Origin: Hyphomicrobiales bacterium
Lineage (GTDB): Bacteria; Pseudomonadota; Alphaproteobacteria; Rhizobiales; Xanthobacteraceae
Assembly: GCA_003140315.1 (NCBI GenBank)
Contig: PLJS01000205.1
Location: 1-48,067, forward strand
Reading direction: 5' to 3'
DNA length: 48,067 bases
The position numbers and the translations under genes are program-made. Below are positions 42,331-48,067 of this stretch, one piece after another (the first letter of the stretch is position 1; each line of letters begins with the position of its first letter). The notes below the pieces were generated by a model. That model was not told where the DNA came from and did not search any database. It saw only the letters and a program-made list of their open reading frames with translations.

Positions 42331-43383
42331 TCACGCCACCAGCAACAGCTTGTAATACGTCTCGGCGTGGTGCTCGAAGAACTCGTCCGAGCATTCTTGC
42401 GGATTGGAGCAGGGAGAACCCATCAGCGAGAAGTTCGTCGCCGCGTTGACGTAGTTGAACGAGAACATCAGCGGAAGGTCGATGCTTGCGCCGGGAACGG
42501 CCGCGGCGGGTCCGGCCTTGGCGGTCACGAGCGCTTGCAAGGCAGGGCGAACGCGCGCGATTTCGCGCGCGACGATCAAGTGGCTCGCGTCGTGAACCAG
42601 CGTCGTGATCGCGCGTACATGCATCGCGGCGCCGATCCTGATCAACTGCTCGGTCTGGGTGAGCACGCTGAGCGGGTTCGGCACGTTGATGTCGCTCAGG
42701 ATTTCGATCGTGAACGGCATCTGCGGCACCCAGTCGAGCGAGTTGGTCACGCGATAGCCGAGGCCCGTGTTCGAGAACCGGTTCTCGAAATCGGCCGCGT
42801 AGTGGTCGTTGCCGGGCTTCGGCTGGGCGAAGACGTAGGTCTTGTAGCCGATCCCCTGCGGCATTCCGGCGCCGTATTGCAGGTAGGAGCGCAACAGCGT
42901 CGCCATCGCGGCGCCCTGGCTGTGTCCGGTGACATAGACGTTGCTGCCGGCGCCGACCCCGTTGAACTGCAACTGCTCGAGAATGCCGATAATGGGAAGC
43001 TGGGCCACGAGCAGCGTCGCGGTTGCGAAGCCGAGATGGACGCCGGCCAGCGGATCGGCCGCGAATGAATAGGGGAGCGACACGCCGTCGACGGTGATGG
43101 TGCCGGTCGCCTCGATCATCAGCGCCAGGAGATCCTCGACGATGCTGCCGGGCTGATACACGGTGCCGCGGATCGCGATCGCGAAGGCGCCGTCGCGGTC
43201 GCGTTTCCACAATTGCCACATGTTGTCGAACGGTGGGATCACCGGCGAGACGAACAGCGAGGTCCAGCCCGCCGGCGGATCGGGGATCGGCGGCTGCACC
43301 TTCAAGGGAGCCAGTTCGACGATGGCGCACATCGCCAGCATGTCGAGGGCTTCGGCGTGATCGAATCCGGCAGGTAGGGACAT
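42331..43383 (-). CDS. Lipase class 3-like alpha/beta-hydrolase
   Basis: 350-residue alpha/beta-hydrolase of the lipase_3 type. The nucleophile motif is GHSQGAA (VYVTGHSQGAAMATLLRSYLQYG), and AFAIAIRGTVYQPGSIVEDLL before it is the usual oxyanion/binding region of these lipases. No signal peptide is seen, so it may be cytoplasmic or exported by a route not visible here. A GGAGG Shine-Dalgarno lies just upstream of ATG 43383. It is convergent with the ABC-F gene. The next gene, a carboxypeptidase, lies 93 bases beyond its start in the same direction. Substrate unknown. Confidence 0.85.
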   Translation of the reverse strand: MSLPAGFDHAEALDMLAMCAIVELAPLKVQPPIPDPPAGWTSLFVSPVIPPFDNMWQLWKRDRDGAFAIAIRGTVYQPGSIVEDLLALMIEATGTITVDGVSLPYSFAADPLAGVHLGFATATLLVAQLPIIGILEQLQFNGVGAGSNVYVTGHSQGAAMATLLRSYLQYGAGMPQGIGYKTYVFAQPKPGNDHYAADFENRFSNTGLGYRVTNSLDWVPQMPFTIEILSDINVPNPLSVLTQTEQLIRIGAAMHVRAITTLVHDASHLIVAREIARVRPALQALVTAKAGPAAAVPGASIDLPLMFSFNYVNAATNFSLMGSPCSNPQECSDEFFEHHAETYYKLLLVA

Positions 43384-43476
43384 GACAGCCTCCGCGCGGC
43401 CGACCGCCGGCCGCGCGGGAAATACTATCTCAAGTTGCCGCCGCTGCAACCGCGAACTGCTGGCGCCGCCGCGCCG

Positions 43477-45021
43477 CTATCCGCGCGGTTTCTCGGTGGA
43501 TTGCCCGACGGCGCGGTAGAGCCGCTCGGCGTCATCGCGCAGCGCGCGGCGCGAGGCGTCGCGCGTGTAGTACATGTGGCCGCCGCCATAGACCGCGAGC
43601 TTGAGCCGCTCCGGCGTCGCGAAGGCCGGCATCTGGTCGAGGATGAGCTGATCCTCGAAATAGGGCGTGACCAGGTCGCTCGCGCCGTGGGTGATGAGCA
43701 CGCGCAGCCGCGGATCGAGCGCGAGCGCGTTGCGGAGATCGCTCACGATTTCTTGGGAGTCGCGGCCACCGTCCCAGTCCCAGCGCGACGAGACTTGGTT
43801 GTTGAGCAGGCGGTAAGGGTCTTCGACGCGCCAGTTGAGCACGCGGTTATAGAGGTCGGTCATCGCGGTCGCGAGCGGCGCCGTCACCACATTGAGGACC
43901 GCATCGTCGGAGCGGGAATCCGCCGCGCGCGGGTTCGGATCGAGCGCCGTGACGGTCCCGTCGTAGTTGCTGGCGACGAGACCACGGTCGCGGTTGAGCT
44001 CGCGCAGGAACGTGCGAGTATCGATCCGCGCGGCGAGCCGGCGCACCAGCGCCGGGTCGAGTCGCGTGTAAGCCGCGACCTTTGGCACCATACGGTCGAT
44101 CGCGGCGGCGTCGCGCTCGCCGCGCATCAGGTCCTGCATGTATTCGCCCGACGCGTAGCGCTCGACCTCGCGCAGCGCCTCGCGGTCGAACGGCGCGTTC
44201 TGCTCGCGCGCGGCTGCCGCCATCGACGGCAAGCGCGCGATCCAGTTGTTCGGCATGTGCCGGCCATTGCCGCGCCAGCCGAAATCGAGCACCGGCGAAA
44301 CCATCACGAGCCCGCTGACGCCGACGCCGTCGCCCATGAGCTTGCGCGCGAGCTTGGGCGCGCGGAAGCCGCCGTAGCTCTCGCCCGCGATGAATTTTGG
44401 CGAGACCTGGCGGCCGGCCTTCTCGATCCATTTGCGCACCGCCGTCGCGAGATAATCGATGTCGCCCTCGACCGACAGGAAGCGCTTGCGCACGTCGTCG
44501 CCGGTCGAAATGAAGCGGCTGTAGCCGGTGGCGACCGGATCGATGAATACGAGGTCGGTGAAATCGAGCCAGGTCTCGGCGTTCGGCACGATGACCGGCG
44601 GCGTCGAGGGCGTGACGCCCTCGAGCGGCAGACGCCATGGCCCGAGCGCGCCAAGCTGCATGTAGCCGGAGGCAGCGCCGGGGCCGCCATTGAACACGAA
44701 GGTGAGGGGACGGCCTGCGGCGTCCTGGTCCGTGCGCACATAGGCGATGTAGGCAATTTCGGCGAGCGGCTTGCCGTCGGTCGCGTCGTTGATCGGGATG
44801 AAGCCCGCGGTCGCCTTGAAGTGCAGCGTGCGGCCCGGAAGCTCGACCGTCTGATCGGTCGTCACGTCGGCCGGCAGATGCCGTCCTTCCGCGGGCTTCT
44901 CCGTGGGAGACGGGGAATGCTTTTCGGGCGATTGCGCGAAGGCCGAGCTCGCGAATGCGAGTGTCAATGCGGCGGCGGTCGCTACGGCAAACAGACGCCG
45001 GGTCTGATGGGATTGGGTCAT
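43477..45021 (-). CDS. Serine carboxypeptidase (S10 family), exported
   Basis: 514-residue alpha/beta-hydrolase of peptidase family S10. A signal peptide (LFAVATAAALTLAFASSAFA) leads. The oxyanion motif is NGGPGAASGY (residues 111-120), the nucleophile is Ser215 in GESYGGFR, the acid is Asp in THGASDLVTPY, and the His is in GGGHMYY. It should act in the periplasm on C-terminal residues of peptides, or be an acyl-transferase relative. ATG 45021 puts the signal peptide at the right place; the frame reaches 45057. It is the next minus-strand gene upstream of the lipase. Confidence 0.93.
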   Translation of the reverse strand: MTQSHQTRRLFAVATAAALTLAFASSAFAQSPEKHSPSPTEKPAEGRHLPADVTTDQTVELPGRTLHFKATAGFIPINDATDGKPLAEIAYIAYVRTDQDAAGRPLTFVFNGGPGAASGYMQLGALGPWRLPLEGVTPSTPPVIVPNAETWLDFTDLVFIDPVATGYSRFISTGDDVRKRFLSVEGDIDYLATAVRKWIEKAGRQVSPKFIAGESYGGFRAPKLARKLMGDGVGVSGLVMVSPVLDFGWRGNGRHMPNNWIARLPSMAAAAREQNAPFDREALREVERYASGEYMQDLMRGERDAAAIDRMVPKVAAYTRLDPALVRRLAARIDTRTFLRELNRDRGLVASNYDGTVTALDPNPRAADSRSDDAVLNVVTAPLATAMTDLYNRVLNWRVEDPYRLLNNQVSSRWDWDGGRDSQEIVSDLRNALALDPRLRVLITHGASDLVTPYFEDQLILDQMPAFATPERLKLAVYGGGHMYYTRDASRRALRDDAERLYRAVGQSTEKPRG

Positions 45022-45115
45022 GCGCCGATCTGTCCTGAAGGTTTGCGGCAAGTCCATGGCCAGGTCCGTGGCTGCGTGAGCTGTTCGCGGCGTTGTGACC
45101 CGCGCTGCCGGAGCG

Positions 45116-45805
45116 TCAGGCGGGCCGCCGAAACAGCGCGCGCCAATGCGGCTTGCCGTCGGTCGGGTCGGGACGCCGCTCGATCGCCTCGGGCGTCAGG
45201 CCATGAGCCGTGAACGCCATCAACTCCTCGCGCGCGAGCGGCCAGGGTCGCCCGGGCGAAGGCGTTGCGCTTTCGCGCATGCGCGCGATCACGAGGAGAG
45301 CCCCACCGGGCTTCACGAAGCCTGCGATCGCCGCCATCGCTTCGCCGTGCACGCGATCCGGCAGCGCCTGCACGGTGTAACACTCATGCACGAGGTCGAA
45401 TGCGGAGCGCCAATCCGCCGGCGCCGAGAACAAGTCGGCAGCCGCGAAATCGACGTCCGGGAAACGCCGCTTGGCCCAGCCGGTCGCAAGCTCCGAGAGA
45501 TCGAATGCGGTGACCTTGAATCCCTTCGCCGCGAGTGCGGCCGCGTTGTCGCCGAGGCCGCAGCCGATGTCGAGCGCGCGCGCACCACTCGGCGGCGCCG
45601 CGGTCTTGGCGAGCCATTCGGCGAGGAGGGGATGCGGAGCAAGATCGGCCCACGGAATCTGGGCCGGGTCGTCGCCCGCGAGCGCATAGACGGCTTCGAA
45701 CCAGGCGCGCCGGTGGGGATCGCTTGCGCCGCCGTCGTCGATCGCGTCGAGCCGCGCTCGCGCTGCCAGTCGGCGCGCGGCGAAGCCCGGATCGTCGACG
45801 CTCAT
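45116..45805 (-). CDS. SAM-dependent methyltransferase
   Basis: Class I methyltransferase, 229 residues, cytoplasmic. SAM motif I is ALDIGCGLGDNAAAL, and motif II-like acidic residue follows in VTAFDLSELA. DLVHECYTVQALPD and VKPGGALLVIARM follow as motifs III-IV. The substrate is not evident. Start ATG 45805 overlaps the stop of the lipoprotein gene by four bases (ATGA), so the two are translationally coupled although their products work in different compartments. Confidence 0.88.
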   Translation of the reverse strand: MSVDDPGFAARRLAARARLDAIDDGGASDPHRRAWFEAVYALAGDDPAQIPWADLAPHPLLAEWLAKTAAPPSGARALDIGCGLGDNAAALAAKGFKVTAFDLSELATGWAKRRFPDVDFAAADLFSAPADWRSAFDLVHECYTVQALPDRVHGEAMAAIAGFVKPGGALLVIARMRESATPSPGRPWPLAREELMAFTAHGLTPEAIERRPDPTDGKPHWRALFRRPA

Positions 45806-46494
45806 GTGGCTGGCTTGGCTTTCGCGGTCTTCTTGCGCGGGGGCGCCTTCTTCGGCGCCGTCTGCGGCGCCTCGACGCGCTCCATCGAGGTGAGACGTCC
45901 GTCGAGGAAGCGGTAGATGCCGGGCCGCGCGCCGCTCATGTAGGTGAGCGTGACGCTGCGGCGGCCGGCCTCGGCGCCGATCTCGACGCGATCGGTATTG
46001 CCCACGAGCTGCACCACTTGGCATTCGGTCATCGCGAGCGCGACGCCGCGCGGGCCCTCGCGCACTTGAGGCGGCAGGGTCCCGGTCGACGGCACGTTGC
46101 CCGGCTGCTGCGGGCTGGCTTGCGGGCCGGCGGTGAAATAGAGCGCCTGGTTGCTGCGCGGATTGACCGGCTCGGTCGTGGCCTCCGGCGGCAGAGCCGC
46201 GCCGCGCGGTGGCGCGGACGGATAGGGCGCCGCCGTAGCGGGTGCGGCCTCGAACGCGCAGTGACCGTCGGGTCCGACCAGGTCGGCCGCCGTCACGGCC
46301 CCGTTACCGCGCACGTCGTTTCTATAGAACATATTGTAATCGGCGCTGCGCTCAACGCCGCCCGAGAACGGATTGAGGTTGATCGAGGGCCCGTCTGCCG
46401 AACAGCCGCCAAGCGCGATGGTCAATGCGGCCGCGAGCGGGGCCAGCGTTCGCAGGCGGACGCCGGGTTCCGGCACAGGCAATTTCTCGCTCAT
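45802..46494 (-). CDS. Lipoprotein with C-terminal BamE-like domain (tentative)
   Basis: Exported lipoprotein of 230 residues. The signal peptide has a lipobox LGGC (TLAPLAAALTIALGGCSADGP). The middle is rich in proline and alanine. The C-terminal part (AMTECQVVQLVGNTDRVEIGAEAGRRSVTLTYMSGARPGIYRFLDGRL, in two parts) resembles the BamE/SmpA type of small lipoprotein domain, but I cannot be certain. The tail is Lys/Pro/Ala-rich. ATG 46494 is chosen; ATG 46506 and ATG 46524 are alternatives without better ribosome sites. Its stop overlaps the methyltransferase start. Confidence 0.7.
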   Translation of the reverse strand: MSEKLPVPEPGVRLRTLAPLAAALTIALGGCSADGPSINLNPFSGGVERSADYNMFYRNDVRGNGAVTAADLVGPDGHCAFEAAPATAAPYPSAPPRGAALPPEATTEPVNPRSNQALYFTAGPQASPQQPGNVPSTGTLPPQVREGPRGVALAMTECQVVQLVGNTDRVEIGAEAGRRSVTLTYMSGARPGIYRFLDGRLTSMERVEAPQTAPKKAPPRKKTAKAKPAT

Positions 46495-46706
46495 GCGCGA
46501 TGGCATTGCTTGAGTTTGCGTCATTGTTGCGGCGCTATCAACCGCGCGGCGGCCCTTAAGTCAATCGCAGTGCCGCGGCGGGACGTCCTTTGTGACGGCA
46601 TGGTTTCCGGCGGCCGGGTCGGCAAGTTATGTTGTATTTACCAGGCCGGACACGCTATCAGGTGCACTGATTGACTGCGGGGCGTCGGCAATATCGGGAA
46701 AATCGA

Positions 46707-47330
46707 ATGACAAACAGAATCTCAGTCGTCGCGAAACGCACGGCACGCACCGGTACGATCGCGCTCGCCGCGCTCTCGATGCTCGCCACTCACCTGCCGG
46801 CGCAGACCGTGGCGCAAGACGCGCGCGGCGGCATGACGGAGTTCTCCTCGGAGCACAATCCGCAGATCAGCGCCGGCAAGCCTCACGGCGCCCCGCAGCG
46901 GGTGGTGCCGCAGCAAAAGACCTTCCAGCAAAAGACCTTCCAGCAGAAAAACTTCGCGCCGCGCAATCTTCAGGTCGTGCCCGGCGGGCCGGGCCCGCGC
47001 TTTCGCGGTCCGATCGGTCGCGGACCGGCCGCCGCCTTCCGCGGTCCGGTCGGCGCGATGCGATTCCATGGCGTCAATGCCAACTTCATCCGCGGCCCGC
47101 ACCGCTTCTTCCGCAATGGCATCTATATCCCGTTCGTGGCGCTCGGCGTGCTCGCCGCCATCACGATCGGCTCGCGCTACTACACGCCTTATGCCTATGT
47201 CGACGGGCCGGATCCCGATGCGTGCATGGGCCCGACTGATGACGGCATGTGCGAGCTGCGCATGACCGACGTCCCGCTTGAAGACGGAAGCTCCGCGCCG
47301 CAGTGCGTCGCCTATTGCCCGCAGCAATAA
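46707..47330 (+). CDS. Exported or membrane-anchored Gln/Arg/Gly-rich protein, unknown
   Basis: 207-residue protein with an N-terminal signal-like segment (TIALAALSMLATHLPAQTVA). It has three 5-residue repeats (QQKTF, QQKTF, QQKNF), an Arg/Gly/Pro-rich part (GPGPRFRGPIGRGPAAAFRGPVG), and a hydrophobic helix (YIPFVALGVLAAITIGSRYY). A cysteine-bearing C-terminus (DACMGPTDDGMCEL, CVAYCPQQ) could form disulfides in the periplasm. Proteins of this general make-up are common in Bradyrhizobium-like bacteria. ATG 46707 is chosen to put the signal near the N-terminus. A strong hairpin terminator follows the gene. Confidence 0.75.
   Translation: MTNRISVVAKRTARTGTIALAALSMLATHLPAQTVAQDARGGMTEFSSEHNPQISAGKPHGAPQRVVPQQKTFQQKTFQQKNFAPRNLQVVPGGPGPRFRGPIGRGPAAAFRGPVGAMRFHGVNANFIRGPHRFFRNGIYIPFVALGVLAAITIGSRYYTPYAYVDGPDPDACMGPTDDGMCELRMTDVPLEDGSSAPQCVAYCPQQ
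46911..46955 (+). repeat. 15-base in-frame tandem repeat, three copies
   Basis: The unit cagcaaaagaccttc occurs three times (46911-46925, 46926-46940, 46941-46955). The third copy differs by a few bases. It encodes QQKTF, QQKTF, QQKNF within the exported protein. Slippage during replication could change the copy number. Confidence 0.85.
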
Positions 47331-47357
47331 TCGATCGTTCGCGCTTCGCACAATAAG

Positions 47358-47393
47358 AAACCCCGGTCTCGGACGAGACCGGGGTTTTTGTTT
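47358..47393. terminator. Rho-independent terminator
   Basis: A perfect stem (aaaccccggtctc, loop ggac, gagaccggggttt) is followed by T-rich sequence (ttttgtttt) on the plus strand. On the minus strand the stem is followed by cttattg, with fewer Ts. It ends the plus-strand unknown protein gene and may also stop the convergent minus-strand small exported protein gene. Confidence 0.9.
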
Positions 47394-47412
47394 TCGGCCA
47401 TCAGGTCGATGA

Positions 47413-47631
47413 TCAATCGCAAACTTGGATCGTGCGCACGTAGCCGTGGCGGCCAACCTTCTGCACGAGGTAGCAGTCGCTCGAGGGTGCGACATCGATG
47501 AGGCCGAGGCCGAAGCCGAAGTGCGAGTGATGCCAGCCCTTGAAGCCCCACGCGGACGCGGAGGTCGGAGCGAGCGCGGCGGCGCCCAGGGTGGCGATGG
47601 CGGCGAGGGCGAAGATGGACTTGCGGATCAT
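47413..47631 (-). CDS. Small exported protein, unknown
   Basis: 72-residue protein with a signal peptide (MIRKSIFALAAIATLGAAALA) and likely cleavage after PTSASA. The mature part is His/Gly/Phe-rich (WGFKGWHHSHFGFGLGL) and contains two cysteines in SSDCYLVQKVGRHGYVRTIQVCD, which may pair. Small exported proteins ending in a C-x(n)-V-C pattern are frequent in Rhizobiales and have no known role. It is convergent with the preceding gene across the terminator. The 249 bases to ndk hold the ndk promoter and no other gene. Confidence 0.75.
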   Translation of the reverse strand: MIRKSIFALAAIATLGAAALAPTSASAWGFKGWHHSHFGFGLGLIDVAPSSDCYLVQKVGRHGYVRTIQVCD

Positions 47632-47801
47632 GATAGTCTCCCAGTTGGGTTCGAGTTGATGGATTGTGTCATCCGCTCAATCAGTCGGCCCGCGGCGCGA
47701 TAAGGTTCACGCTATCCATTTGAAAAATCGACCTGAATGGGCGTTCAGTGTAGCGCCGTTCGTATCGTTAGTGTCGCACGCCAGGTCGCGCTCGCGCTTG
47801 C

Positions 47802-47830
47802 TTGCCGGTGAATGTTGGCGCCGCTATAAG
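47802..47830 (+). promoter_or_regulatory. Sigma-70-type promoter for ndk
   Basis: TTGCCG (47802-47807) and TATAAG (47825-47830) are separated by exactly 17 bases. The expected transcript would start about 40 bases upstream of the ndk ATG, with a GAAGAGGGATGAG ribosome-binding region. Confidence 0.6.
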
Positions 47831-47880
47831 CCGCGGCAGCTTCCATCCGATTTTTTCCAGCAATGAAGAGGGATGAGCGA

Positions 47881-48067
47881 TGGCGCTCGAGCGTACCTTC
47901 TCGATCATCAAGCCCGATGCGGTGAAGCGCAACCTGACCGGCGCGATCAATGCGATGATCGAGAAGGCGGGCCTGCGCATCATCGCGCAACGGCGCGTGC
48001 GCATCACGCGCGAGCAGGCCGAAACATTCTACGGCGTGCACCGCGCGCGGCCGTTCTTCGGCGAGCT
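47881..48067 (+). CDS. ndk: Nucleoside diphosphate kinase (5' part, cut by window end)
   Basis: Transfers gamma-phosphate between nucleoside tri- and diphosphates. Only the first 62 codons are in the window. They show the family's start: [41 protein letters not shown] and [13 protein letters not shown]. The catalytic histidine lies beyond the window. A good Shine-Dalgarno (GAGGGATGAG) and promoter precede it. The gene continues past base 48067. Confidence 0.95.

Noticed and set aside
43435-45213. Plus-strand frame of 592 codons opposite the S10 carboxypeptidase
   Set aside because: Antisense shadow; the opposite strand has the complete catalytic triad and a signal peptide.

Overview
The window is about 48 kb of high-GC, densely packed bacterial chromosome. 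Gene content and order point to an alphaproteobacterium of the Hyphomicrobiales (Rhizobiales), close to Bradyrhizobium, Rhodopseudomonas or Xanthobacteraceae-type genera. The evidence is the rpsF-rpsR-DUF2232-rplI order, the dnaB-alr-radA-cvpA-purF order, the lptF-lptG-lptD-surA-pdxA-rsmA block, a Bug-type solute-binding protein, an alphaproteobacterial LexA box (GTTC-N7-GTTC), and palindromic intergenic repeats of a kind common in those genera. I infer the taxon from memory of these families, not from a search. No rRNA or tRNA gene, CRISPR array, prophage or insertion sequence is visible.

Layout. 0.1-5.2 kb: a periplasmic solute-binding protein, then a plus-strand run of a YfgM-like protein, a small lipoprotein, the GTPase Der and an MFS exporter. 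5.2-20.8 kb: mainly minus strand. Read in the direction of transcription it holds rpsF, rpsR, a DUF2232 membrane protein, rplI, cfa, dnaB, a cupin gene, alr, radA, cvpA, purF, a truncated 2OG-Fe(II) oxygenase and an SDR. Two plus-strand genes, a proline-rich cytochrome c and a winged-helix/TolB-like/TPR regulator, interrupt this block. 20.8-28.9 kb: a Tat-exported flavin oxidase, then fabD, acpP, fabF, mltG, yicC, gmk and an orphan AraC-type HTH protein on the plus strand. 28.9-37.7 kb: a minus-strand envelope block of lptF, lptG, lptD, surA, pdxA and rsmA, followed by a zinc alcohol dehydrogenase. 37.9-48 kb: pepA, a ribbon-helix-helix/ParE toxin-antitoxin pair, holC and an ABC-F ATPase on the plus strand. 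These are followed by a lipase, a serine carboxypeptidase, a methyltransferase, a lipoprotein, two small exported proteins and the first 62 codons of ndk.

Most genes are housekeeping: fatty acid synthesis (fabD, acpP, fabF), lipopolysaccharide export (lptD, lptF, lptG with the SurA-like chaperone), peptidoglycan (alr, mltG), purine and guanylate metabolism (purF, gmk, ndk), ribosome and replication (S6, S18, L9, Der, RsmA, DnaB, HolC) and repair (RadA). Many neighbours share ATGA start/stop overlaps, as in translationally coupled operons.

I found no wholly new multi-gene system. The most notable signals are the following. The oxygenase downstream of purF has lost most of an N-terminal redoxin-like domain by an out-of-frame deletion, and both ends of the lost domain are still readable. 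A perfect LexA-type box lies in front of radA. Several palindromic repeats are structured, including one with covarying inner hairpins and one with a hairpin nested inside another repeat. fabG is missing from the fabD-acpP interval. A hairpin covers the Shine-Dalgarno of an orphan AraC-like mini-protein. rpsF has a long structured leader.
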